Assembly (NCBI RefSeq): GCF_000337195.1
Contig: NZ_AOID01000011.1
Location: 1 to 38,027 of the forward strand
Length of the DNA stretch: 38,027 nucleotides
DNA from: Natrinema versiforme JCM 10478
Lineage (GTDB): Archaea; Halobacteriota; Halobacteria; Halobacteriales; Natrialbaceae
Reading direction: 5' to 3'
This document shows positions 31,534 to 38,027 of the stretch, piece after piece (position 1 is the stretch's first letter; every line of letters starts with the position of its first letter). The position numbers and the translations under genes are program-made. Below the pieces are notes generated by a model. The model was given only the letters and a program-made list of their open reading frames with translations. It was not told the DNA's origin and searched no databases.

Positions 31534-32205
31534 ATGTCCCGCTTTCGCGATGACCTCCCATCGGCGGTCACGCTACTCGTCACGATCGCGGCCGTCTTGC
31601 TCGCGTTCGGGCTGCTCGCATCGGTCTTCGGCCCGGACCTGACGGCCGGCGAAACGAACCCGACTGACACTGCACTCGAGAGCAACGACGCGCTGACGAA
31701 CGAATCGAACGCAACAACCGACGCGAACGCGACGGCCAACGCGACCGAGAGCGTCACCGAGACCGATATCGAACGAAGCGACTCGGCCGACGACGCGCCG
31801 TCGCAGCCGGAGTCCGCGGCCGAGGACGATCCGCCCGCCGACTCGGCGGACGACGACGCCACAACTGCGGACGCTGCGGCTGAATCCGCAGTCGAGGACT
31901 CGGTCACCGAATCGGACCCGCCGGCCGCCGACGAGGCGGCCGAAGCGGATGAGGATGAGGAAGAAGCGGCGGACGAGACGGCCGAAGCAGATGAGGAAGA
32001 GGAAGAAGTGGCGGACGAGACAGACGATTCCAGCGACCTCAGCGCCCTCGAGTGGGCGCTTGAGCAAGCCGGACTGGCCGACGACGAAGACGACTCGGCC
32101 GACGACGAGCGCGGTCCGCCGGACGACGCCGGCCCACCGGATGATGCTGGACCATCGGACGACGAACGCGGACCGCCCGACGACGCCGGTCCGTTCGACG
32201 AGTGA
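31534..32205 (+). CDS. Hyperacidic low-complexity membrane-anchored protein
   Basis: This 223-residue protein starts at the ATG at 31534 (MSRFRDDLPSAV). A longer open frame upstream overlaps leuS and is not credible. One hydrophobic segment (VTLLVTIAAVLLAFGLLASVFG) acts as an uncleaved signal/anchor. All the rest is disordered and acidic. A Thr/Asn region carries N-glycosylation sequons (NESNATTDANATANATE). Then come two near-copies of EADE-E-E-E-x-ADETAEADE, and a C-terminal set of PPDDAGP/DDERGPP repeats. No catalytic domain is present. It could be a surface spacer or cell-envelope polymer-like protein. The function is not deducible; composition rather than homology supports the call. Confidence 0.75.
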   Translation: MSRFRDDLPSAVTLLVTIAAVLLAFGLLASVFGPDLTAGETNPTDTALESNDALTNESNATTDANATANATESVTETDIERSDSADDAPSQPESAAEDDPPADSADDDATTADAAAESAVEDSVTESDPPAADEAAEADEDEEEAADETAEADEEEEEVADETDDSSDLSALEWALEQAGLADDEDDSADDERGPPDDAGPPDDAGPSDDERGPPDDAGPFDE

Positions 32206-32276
32206 CCGCCGCTCGCGATTCGACCGCGTTCCGACCCCTCCGGTTGCCGTGACTGTCTTCGAACCCGACTGACGGA

Positions 32277-32292
32277 CACCGCCTTTTTCGGT
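32277..32292 (+). terminator. Short stem with T-run before the SDR gene
   Basis: CACCG-CCTTTTT-CGGTG forms a 5-bp stem with a loop containing five T. It lies 72 bases after the acidic-protein stop, just ahead of a TATA-like GTATACACC for the next gene. It is plausible as a transcript end but too small to be certain. Confidence 0.3.
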
Positions 32293-32310
32293 GCCGTCGT
32301 ATACACCACC

Positions 32311-33294
32311 ATGCCTTCGACCGCACTCGTTACCGGCTGCTCCTCCGGAATCGGCTACGAAACCGCCCGCCAGTTGCTGGCCGACGACTGGCGCGTCTAC
32401 GCGACCGCTCGAGACCGCGACCGGGTCGGCCTCGAGAAATTGGCCGACCGCGGGGCCGATATCGCGGCGCTGGACCTGACCGAACCCGACGATATCGACC
32501 GCGTCGTCGATCGCATCCGCGAGGAGGCCGGCGGCGTCGATTGCCTCGTCAACAACGCCGGCTACGGGCAGTTCGGCCCGGTTGAAGACGTGTCGACGGA
32601 CCTGCTCGAGCGACAGTTCGCCGTCCACTGCTTCGGCCCGCACCGACTGATGCGGGCGGTGTTGCCCGGCATGCGCGAGCGCGGGCGTGGACGGATAGTC
32701 ACTGTCACCAGCGCCGCGGACCGCCTCGCGCTTGCCGGGATCGGCGGGTATACCGCATCGAAGTGGGCGATCGCGAGCCTCAGCGACGCGCTCCGACAGG
32801 AACTGGTCGGCTCCGGCGTCGAGGTCGTCGTCGTGCAACCCGGAATCGTTCGAACGCCGTTCTACGACCGCGCCGTCGCGGCGGTCGACGACGCGGCCGC
32901 GAGCGCACAGTCCCCGTCTCGAGCCCTCGGCGGCGGTTCGGACACCGACGCGGCGGGTGCCTCGGCGGCGCGTTCGACCGTCGTCAGGCCGTCGGACTAC
33001 ACCGACCTCTACCGCGTTCTCCGACGACTCCGTGCCGTCGACGGCGGCGGCCCGCTGATCAACGACCCCGACCGAGTCGCCGCGACGATCCGCGAGGCCG
33101 CGACCGCCCGGAATCCCGACACGCACTACCGCGTCGGCCCGGTGCCGCTGCTGGGCTCGCTGTACGGGACGCTCGTCCCCGCCGCGGTCCGGGACCGACT
33201 CACGCGGCTCGGGATTCGACTGGCCGCGACTGAACCCGTCCTCGAGTTCCTCGAGCGCCGGACGCCTGAGCCGGGGGCCGAGCCGTATCCGTGA
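32311..33294 (+). CDS. Short-chain dehydrogenase/reductase (SDR), classical type
   Basis: The protein has 327 residues. The cofactor loop TGCSSGIG (8-15), NNAG at 81-84, and the catalytic Ser134, Tyr147 and Lys151 (TSAADRLALAGIGGYTASK) define a classical SDR. TARDRDR after the second strand (Arg at the end of beta-2) favours NADP. It continues with VVQPGIVRTPFYD. A Ser/Ala-rich insert at about 185-230 and a C-terminal 100-residue extension make it longer than the 250-residue norm, as in SDRs that reduce bulky or membrane-bound substrates. The substrate is unknown. It has its own promoter; both neighbours look unrelated. Confidence 0.92.
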   Translation: MPSTALVTGCSSGIGYETARQLLADDWRVYATARDRDRVGLEKLADRGADIAALDLTEPDDIDRVVDRIREEAGGVDCLVNNAGYGQFGPVEDVSTDLLERQFAVHCFGPHRLMRAVLPGMRERGRGRIVTVTSAADRLALAGIGGYTASKWAIASLSDALRQELVGSGVEVVVVQPGIVRTPFYDRAVAAVDDAAASAQSPSRALGGGSDTDAAGASAARSTVVRPSDYTDLYRVLRRLRAVDGGGPLINDPDRVAATIREAATARNPDTHYRVGPVPLLGSLYGTLVPAAVRDRLTRLGIRLAATEPVLEFLERRTPEPGAEPYP

Positions 33295-33305
33295 ACTCAG
33301 CGATT

Positions 33306-33323
33306 GTATCAAATTCCTGATAC
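33306..33323 (+). terminator. Inverted repeat 12 bases after the SDR gene
   Basis: GTATCA-AATTCC-TGATAC is a perfect 6-bp inverted repeat immediately downstream of the SDR stop at 33294. It may mark the transcript end. No T-run follows. Confidence 0.3.
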
Positions 33324-33487
33324 CAGGGCCGTTTGCTGCACACTTCGCTCCGCCTATCTCGGCGGCGGACCGGGGAACCTCGAGTCACGTCTCAGACCGG
33401 CGTTCGATCGTCATCGCGGACGATTGCAGCAGCTACAACGGTTTTACGTCCGTATAGTAAACCGCCGAACAGCGAAAGGATGGCGTA

Positions 33488-33670
33488 ATGAAATCACTCG
33501 TCCCCGCACGTGATGGCTGGAACGGCAAGCAGCACACCTCGAGCCAAGTCGACCCGACGGCGTCCGAAATCGACCTGCTCGTTTGCCGTCCGGGAGACGC
33601 CGCCCGGCGCGTACTCGATGGCGACGTCTGCCAGTCCGACGCGCTCGAGGCGGTAGTCCGGAGTGATTGA
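33488..33670 (+). CDS. Possible small protein, unrecognised
   Basis: This 60-residue frame begins at the ATG at 33488 (MKSLVPARDGWNGKQHTSS). In favour: a GAAAGGA ribosome-binding-like site ends 7 bases before the ATG, a TATA-like TATAGTAAA sits about 37 bases upstream, and the composition (EIDLLVCRPGDAARRVLDGD) looks protein-like rather than Arg-rich shadow. Against: it is short, has two Cys without a metal motif, and I know no family. Its opposite-strand frame is also open but has no start signals. It is possibly a real haloarchaeal micro-protein or a remnant. Confidence 0.42.
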   Translation: MKSLVPARDGWNGKQHTSSQVDPTASEIDLLVCRPGDAARRVLDGDVCQSDALEAVVRSD

Positions 33671-33926
33671 CCACCGTGTTCGGTCACCCAATCCGGTACA
33701 GTCGGTTCTCGGTCCGATCGTCGCGATGAGATTCTCTCCACGCTTCAGGAGCGAACTCGAGAGTTCGGACTACCGCCGCGCAACCGAGACGAAACCCACT
33801 GCTAGTTGGTGGGTCGACGAAGGTCGGAGATATCCGCGAGAACGGCACACGAGTCAGAATCCAGCAAGCGTGGTCTCGAGGCGTGTCGAGTCACCCGAAT
33901 GGGTGCGCCTCGCGACCGGTCGGGAG

Positions 33927-34433
33927 TTACAGGTCCCGTTCCATCTCGTGTTCGCCGCGTTTGTGCGCCGTCGTTTCGAATCCGGCCGATCGGTAGAGGT
34001 TCATCGCGATCCGATTGGTTCGAGCGACGGTCAGCCAGACGTGCTCCAGCCCGTGTTCCTGTCCGTGACCGAGCAAGCATCGAATGAGTTCCGTCCCGAT
34101 ACCCGCCAACTGATAGTCCGGGCGGACGAAAATCGCCAACTCTGCAGTGTCGTCGTAGGGAATCAACACCGCGTGTCCGACCACGTCACCTTGATGCCGG
34201 ACGACGACGTTCAGTCCGTCCTCGAGGAGGCCCTCGAGCCACTCGCGTTGCCGGGACTCCCCGCGCGGTGGCAGTCCCTGGGACCGCGATTCGTCGTCGA
34301 AGTGGGCGTACATCTCCACGAGCGGCTCGGAATCGCCCGCGTACGCACTGACCGTCACCGTTCGCCCCTCGCGATCGGTGACCGTCGACGGCGGCCGCTG
34401 CAATCGTGACTGCCGGTCGGACGAGAGCGCCAT
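33927..34433 (-). CDS. GNAT family N-acetyltransferase
   Basis: The protein has 168 residues from the ATG at 34433. The acetyl-CoA binding motif A is AELAIFVRPDYQLAGIGTELIRCLL (Q-x-x-G-x-G/A type), preceded by motif D strand VVVRHQGDVVGHAVLIPY and followed by motif B HVWLTVARTNRIAMNLYRSAGFET. It transfers acetyl from CoA to an amine of an unknown substrate such as a protein N-terminus, polyamine or antibiotic. The N-terminal 25 residues are less conserved in character, and a later start is possible. It lies on the same strand as the tRNA but more than 240 bases away, so it is probably independent. Confidence 0.88.
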   Translation of the reverse strand: MALSSDRQSRLQRPPSTVTDREGRTVTVSAYAGDSEPLVEMYAHFDDESRSQGLPPRGESRQREWLEGLLEDGLNVVVRHQGDVVGHAVLIPYDDTAELAIFVRPDYQLAGIGTELIRCLLGHGQEHGLEHVWLTVARTNRIAMNLYRSAGFETTAHKRGEHEMERDL

Positions 34434-34679
34434 ACGACTGCTTGCTCGAGCGCGCTCCTAAGACTGCCCCGCATTCCCGGCGACTGGGAGCCGTGGTCGA
34501 TACTGGCGATGGGACCGAGTCTCGAGGCTGTAGGGTCGCGACGTTTCGTCCGATCCGCGGATGAGAACTCGGTACGGGAGTTCTGGACGGTTTCGCCTTA
34601 CGGGTTGTCGACGTCACCCGTGCTCTGTTCTCGCCGTAGCGGCAAAATCCAGGCCACAGAGGTGCGCTACCGTAAAAAT

Positions 34680-34781
34680 AGTCCCGGGCGGATTCGAACC
34701 GCCGTCATGGGCTCACTTCCGTGACGGCATGAACCGGACACGTCCAAAGGCCCATATGATTGGCCACTACACCACGGGACT
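34680..34781 (-). tRNA. tRNA-Gln (anticodon TTG) with intron
   Basis: The minus strand folds as a cloverleaf: acceptor AGTCCCG pairs with CGGGACT, D-arm around GTGTAGTGGCCAATCAT, anticodon stem TGGGC/GCCCA, and T-arm GGCGG-TTCGAAT-CCGCC. The anticodon loop CTTTGGA (TTG at 34745-34747) is interrupted by a 30-base intron at 34714-34743, after position 37, the canonical archaeal bulge-helix-bulge site. The mature length is about 72 bases and CCA is not encoded. H. volcanii also has an intron of about this size in tRNA-Gln(UUG), so this matches the known haloarchaeal pattern. It would be spliced by the tRNA endonuclease EndA. Confidence 0.92.
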
Positions 34782-34811
34782 TCTCACTTCGCTCGAAGCC
34801 ACATGCCGGTT

Positions 34812-34830
34812 GCAGTTCCAGCGGAACTGC
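34812..34830 (-). terminator. 8-bp inverted repeat between HNH gene and tRNA
   Basis: GCAGTTCC-AGC-GGAACTGC is a perfect 8-bp stem with a 3-base loop, 52 bases downstream of the minus-strand HNH-protein stop and 30 bases upstream of tRNA-Gln. It could end the HNH transcript or sit in the tRNA promoter. No T-run is adjacent. Confidence 0.4.
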
Positions 34831-34882
34831 TCACCATCACGGGACTTCGTGCTTCGAGATAGCGGACGGCGGCACAATAGTG

Positions 34883-35677
34883 TTACTTTTCGTCTCGAGG
34901 AGAAACGGCTATCTGTCCGTCCTCGGCGCGTCGATGACAGGGCCGACAGAGCGTAACGACGTTTGCCATCGTATGGGCCGCCTCGGGGTCGTCGAACGAC
35001 CGAACGGGACGGACGTGATGTACGTCCGGATTCCGACCGAGAGTTGCTTTCTCCGCCCCGCAGTGTTGACACTCGTACTCGTCTCGCTCGAGGGCTTGCC
35101 GCCGAATCCGCCACCACGTGCGGCCGTAGTCGATCGGGCCGCCGTCCCACTGGTGGTGGGCCGGCCCGACGACGTGCTCTGACAGCCAGTCGCCGTAGCA
35201 GTCGAGCGTACAGAAGAACCCCCGTTCCTGTTCGTCGAGTCTCGCCGGGCGCACCTCGAGATCGGCACCGCAGGCTTCGCAGCCGACGACGACCCGTTCT
35301 CCTTTCGTTGACGGATTATCGGGTAGCAATCCCTGCGCATCGTCGATGCAGTCCGAACAGTAAACGCCCTGTTTGTCCGACGGATAGTATTCGAACCGAG
35401 CGCCACAGCACGTACACGATGCAGTCTCCTTCCCGCCCTTCCAGTTCCCGTTGTGTGTCCCGCCGTTTGGGTTGCACTCGTCGCAGAACTCGAGGCGGGC
35501 CTTCGGGTCGTAGAACTCGGTGCCACACCCGCTGCAGGTGCGGTTCGGCAGCGGATCACCGTGGACTTTGGTATGGTGTTGTCGCATGCCCTGCTCCGTC
35601 GAGAGCGATTTGCCACACGTCGGGCAGTCCATGCGGTGACTGGTCTCGTTATCGGGTATAAACTCGAGGCCGCTCAC
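34883..35677 (-). CDS. Multi-zinc-finger HNH endonuclease
   Basis: The protein has 264 residues. The N-terminus is a C2H2 finger (Cys18, Cys21, His34/35, His39), followed by several treble-clef/ribbon pairs (TCSGCG..FCDEC; CTCCG..YCSDC; GCEACG..FCTLDC). A basic WWRIRRQALERDEYECQHCG leads into the HNH nuclease: Cys203/Cys206, HHVRPV (His220/221), Asn239 and CRPCH (Cys244, Cys247, His248). The core is intact, so DNA nicking or cleavage is likely. Such HNH proteins occur as stand-alone homing-type or restriction-linked nucleases and as cellular enzymes. No methyltransferase, intron or phage gene is adjacent here, but a tRNA gene is 100 bases away. The role is unknown. Confidence 0.9.
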   Translation of the reverse strand: MSGLEFIPDNETSHRMDCPTCGKSLSTEQGMRQHHTKVHGDPLPNRTCSGCGTEFYDPKARLEFCDECNPNGGTHNGNWKGGKETASCTCCGARFEYYPSDKQGVYCSDCIDDAQGLLPDNPSTKGERVVVGCEACGADLEVRPARLDEQERGFFCTLDCYGDWLSEHVVGPAHHQWDGGPIDYGRTWWRIRRQALERDEYECQHCGAEKATLGRNPDVHHVRPVRSFDDPEAAHTMANVVTLCRPCHRRAEDGQIAVSPRDEK

Positions 35678-35757
35678 AAGGGCGACGAGATGCTGCGCTC
35701 AGTACCGGAAAGAAGACGAACGAGACCGCTTGCGGGAGACTCCCTGCGAGAAACCGA

Positions 35758-36903
35758 CTACAGGTAGCCTTCTTCGGCCAGCCGTTCGATCCCTTCCTCG
35801 AGTCGTTCCTCACTCGCCGCATACGAGATGCGGGCGTAGCCGGGCGTGCCGAACGCGCTGCCGGGGACGGTCGCGACGTGGGCGTCCTCGATCGCGCCCT
35901 CACACCACGCCTGATCGTCGTCATCAACGGGGAGCATCATATAGAACGCGCCCTCGGGGACGGCGACGTCGACGCCGTGGTCGGCGAGCAGGTCGACGAC
36001 CAGATCGCGGCGCTCTTCGAAGGCGTCGACCATTTCGGTGACGGCGGTTTCGGTCTCGAGGGCCTCGAGGCCGGCGTGCTGGACGAAGTTGACGGCCGAG
36101 GAGACGGAGTGGCTGTGAAGCTTGCCGGCCTGATCGATCAGGTCCTCAGGGCCGGCGAAGTAACCCAGCCGCCAGCCGGTCATCGAGTAGGCCTTCGAGA
36201 ACCCGTTGACGGTGACGGTGCGGTCGGCCATCCCCTCGAGCGTGCCGAGGCTCGTGGGCTCGACGCCGTAGGTAATTTCCTTGTAGATCTCGTCGGAGAT
36301 GACGGTGATGTCGTGTTCGACGGCCAGATCGCGGACGCCCTCGAGCGCGTCGTCGGAGTAGACCGCGCCGGTGGGGTTCGACGGCGAGTTGACGATCAGT
36401 AGTTCGGTCTCGTCCGACACCGCGTCGGCGAGGTCGTCGAGGGCGGGCTCGAGCTGGAAGTCGGTCTCGGAGAGGTCGACGCGGGTCAGGTCGCCGCCGG
36501 CCATCTTGACCATCGCCTCGTAGGAGACCCACGCGGGGTCGAGGAGGGCGACCTCGTCGCCGTCCTCGACGAGCGCCTGGACGATCTCGTACAGCGCCTG
36601 CTTCGCGCCGGGCGTGACGATGATCTCGTCCGTGCTGTGATCGAGGCCGTCGTCGGCGAGTTTATCGGCGATGGCCTCGCGGAGTTCGAGGATGCCCGCG
36701 GAGGTGGTGTAGCCGGTGTGGCCGGCGTCCATCGCGTCCTGGCCCGCCTCGACGATGTTCTCGGGCGTGGGGAAGTCGGGTTCGCCGACGCTCAGGTCGA
36801 CGACGTCTGCGCCCTCGGCCTCGAGTTCGGTGGCGAGCGCGGAAATGGCGAGCGTTGCGGACGGTTCGACTCGGCTGACGCGGTCGGTGAATTCCATCGT
36901 CAT
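35758..36903 (-). CDS. Class I/II PLP-dependent aminotransferase (aspartate aminotransferase-like)
   Basis: The protein has 381 residues from the ATG at 36903 (MTMEFTDRVSRV); starts further upstream would run into ribH. It is a fold-type I PLP enzyme: Asn176 in SPSNPTGAVYS, Asp204 and Tyr207 in SDEIYKEI, Schiff-base Lys237 in NGFSKAYSMTG, and Arg245 in GWRLGY. GYTTSAGILELREAIA is the usual substrate loop of the AspC/archaeal aspartate aminotransferase subgroup. It interconverts amino acids and 2-oxo acids; aspartate/2-oxoglutarate is the default guess, though aromatic or alanine specificity is possible. It is 13 bases downstream of ribH and likely co-transcribed, without an obvious shared pathway. 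Confidence 0.93.
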   Translation of the reverse strand: MTMEFTDRVSRVEPSATLAISALATELEAEGADVVDLSVGEPDFPTPENIVEAGQDAMDAGHTGYTTSAGILELREAIADKLADDGLDHSTDEIIVTPGAKQALYEIVQALVEDGDEVALLDPAWVSYEAMVKMAGGDLTRVDLSETDFQLEPALDDLADAVSDETELLIVNSPSNPTGAVYSDDALEGVRDLAVEHDITVISDEIYKEITYGVEPTSLGTLEGMADRTVTVNGFSKAYSMTGWRLGYFAGPEDLIDQAGKLHSHSVSSAVNFVQHAGLEALETETAVTEMVDAFEERRDLVVDLLADHGVDVAVPEGAFYMMLPVDDDDQAWCEGAIEDAHVATVPGSAFGTPGYARISYAASEERLEEGIERLAEEGYL

Positions 36904-36916
36904 TGTGGATCTGGAT

Positions 36917-37348
36917 CTAGTCGGAATCGGCAGCGAGACTGGGGTCGGGTAGTTCGTCGACGAGATCGAGCGCACCGTCGACGGCCTTCGCCGCGTTTTC
37001 GACGCGCTCGCGCGCTTCGGCGGCCGACATGCCGGGGCCGGTGACGCCGAGTGTCACGGGCGTGTCGCGCTCGAGACTCACGTCGGAGAGCCGCTGGGCG
37101 GTGGCGTCGGTGATCACCTGATCGTGGTCCGTGTCACCGGTGATGACGGTTCCGATGACGGCCACGGCGTCGACATCGTCACAGCGTGCGAGCCGGTCCG
37201 CCGCCAGCGGCGCGTCGTACGCCCCCGGAACGCGGACCGTCTCGGACACCGCCGCGCCCGCGGCGGTGGCCGCCTCGAGCGCTTCCTGCTCCATCTGCTC
37301 GGTGATCGGACGGTTGAATTCCGCGACCACCAGTCCGAGCGTGGTCAT
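36917..37348 (-). CDS. ribH: 6,7-dimethyl-8-ribityllumazine synthase
   Basis: The protein has 143 residues from the ATG at 37348 (MTTLGLVVAEFNRPIT). It shows the RibH pattern: FNRPIT (aromatic ring of the pyrimidine site), VRVPGAYDAPLAADRL, and GTVITGDTDHDQVITDA with the catalytic His75. It condenses 5-amino-6-ribitylaminouracil with 3,4-dihydroxy-2-butanone 4-phosphate, the penultimate step to riboflavin, as a capsid-like or pentameric assembly. The C-terminus (AAKAVDGALDLVDELPD) is typical of archaeal lumazine synthases. It heads a two-gene unit with the aminotransferase. Confidence 0.95.
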   Translation of the reverse strand: MTTLGLVVAEFNRPITEQMEQEALEAATAAGAAVSETVRVPGAYDAPLAADRLARCDDVDAVAVIGTVITGDTDHDQVITDATAQRLSDVSLERDTPVTLGVTGPGMSAAEARERVENAAKAVDGALDLVDELPDPSLAADSD

Positions 37349-37474
37349 ACGCGAGCGGTAGGGAGGACAGGTAAAAGAGGTACCGTTCTCCGGTGGCCAC
37401 ACGCCGAGCCGCTGTCGGCGGATCGGCCGAGCGCCCTCTCGAGTGCGGTCCGACTCGCTGGCCGAGTAGCGCGC

Positions 37475-38027
37475 TCACTCCCCGGTTTCGCTGCGAACCG
37501 TGACGGTGCCGTTGGTCGTTTCGGCCCGGATGCGTCGGGAGCCGTCGCCGAGGGTGACCTCGATCGAGTCCTCGCTCGTGGCGTCCGCGTCACCGAACCC
37601 CTTGAGGGACACCTCACCGTTCGTCGTCGAGAGCGTGAGTTCGGCGTCGAGCGTCGGCGGTGCGCGGACGGTCACCGTGCCGTTCGTGCTCTCGGCGGTC
37701 AGATCGCCGCCGGCGGCAGCCGTGATATCGATACTGCCGTTGGTCGTCTCCGCGCGCACGTCACCGCTCGCTCCGGCGACGGAGACTGCGCCGTTGGTAC
37801 TCTCGGCGACCACGTCCCCGTCAACGCCTCGCGCGTCGATCTCGCCGTTCGCCGTGTCGGCTTCCAACGGGCCGGTCGCGTCGTGGACATCGATATCGCC
37901 GTTTTCCGTCGCCACATGGTCCACCCGAATGTCTCCGGGAACCGTGGCCTCGAGGTCCAGTTTCGGATCGGGACCGAACAGGAACGACACGTCTTCCTGA
38001 TCGGTCTCGACCTCGAGGTGGTCGTCG
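37475..38027 (-). CDS. DUF4097-type beta-strand repeat protein (5' end cut by window edge)
   Basis: The frame is open to the right edge (upstream residues DDHLEVETDQED join VSFLFGPD), so the true start lies outside; the GTG at 37990 is internal. The visible 183 residues are almost entirely short beta-strand repeats of about 17-18 residues, each with an Asn-Gly turn: TENGDIDV, TANGEIDA, STNGAVSV, TTNGSIDI, STNGTVTV, TTNGEVSL, TTNGTVTV. This is the right-handed beta-helix pattern of DUF4097/DUF4098-like proteins, sometimes called putative adhesins. The location is unknown because the N-terminus is missing. It is upstream of ribH on the same strand, with a 126-base gap. Confidence 0.85.
   Translation of the reverse strand, partial: DDHLEVETDQEDVSFLFGPDPKLDLEATVPGDIRVDHVATENGDIDVHDATGPLEADTANGEIDARGVDGDVVAESTNGAVSVAGASGDVRAETTNGSIDITAAAGGDLTAESTNGTVTVRAPPTLDAELTLSTTNGEVSLKGFGDADATSEDSIEVTLGDGSRRIRAETTNGTVTVRSETGE

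Noticed and set aside
33794-33814. ACCCAC/GTGGGT inverted repeat with a 9-base spacer between the small ORF and the GNAT gene.
   Set aside because: Six-base arms are expected by chance in this GC-rich sequence and no gene end or promoter lies next to it.
34773-34847. A 10-base copy (CACGGGACTT) of the tRNA-Gln 5' end at 34838-34847, about 65 bases from the tRNA, as a possible attachment-site remnant.
   Set aside because: Only 10 bases match, integration usually duplicates the tRNA 3' part, and no integrase or element lies between the copies.

Overview
The window reads as a stretch of haloarchaeal chromosome, most like the Natrinema/Haloterrigena/Natrialba group, although the genus is inferred only from overall feel. 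Supporting signs are high GC with a very frequent CTCGAG hexamer, strongly Asp/Glu-rich proteins, many GTG starts with AT-rich TATA-like boxes close to the start codon, a HalOD1 protein, a tRNA-Gln(UUG) split by an intron at 37/38, and a haloarchaeal CtaA-CtaB fusion. Most genes look like ordinary core chromosome. I see no insertion sequence, integrase, CRISPR array or rRNA.

Layout. 1-2500: the start of a membrane protein running off the left edge, two small haloarchaeal proteins, and a fused heme A/heme O synthase. 2900-6100: SLC13/DASS anion transporter, small HTH protein and M42 aminopeptidase. 6250-8834: thiolase with its DUF35 partner, and an alpha/beta hydrolase. 8924-11349: MeaB GTPase and the B12-binding subunit of methylmalonyl-CoA mutase (propionyl-CoA to succinyl-CoA route), divergent from an HD-domain protein. 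11498-15266: secreted protein, LysE exporter, and two paralogous membrane-anchored thioredoxin-fold proteins flanking a methyltransferase. 15309-19438: a giant HEAT-repeat/PQQ-propeller protein with an apparent single-base frameshift near its start, followed by topoisomerase I.

22470-26350 is a thiamine neighbourhood. thi4 (suicide-type, with the active-site Cys) has a perfect palindrome across its promoter and is followed by a zinc-cluster protein of a putative-metallopeptidase family. A few genes away is a HTH-ThiN protein, the ThiR-type thiamine regulator, so enzyme, candidate operator and candidate regulator lie within 4 kb. 26452-28312: DUF420 membrane protein, J-domain protein and HalOD1 protein. 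28567-33294: bacterial-type leucyl-tRNA synthetase, a hyperacidic membrane-anchored protein and a short-chain dehydrogenase. 33488-35677: small ORF, GNAT acetyltransferase, intron-containing tRNA-Gln and a multi-zinc-finger HNH protein. 35758-38027: aminotransferase, lumazine synthase (riboflavin) and a DUF4097-type beta-repeat protein cut by the right edge.

The most interesting items are the thi4/palindrome/ThiR set with the co-directional zinc protein, the HEAT-PQQ giant with its frameshift, and the thioredoxin-fold pair in which one member has lost the resolving cysteine.
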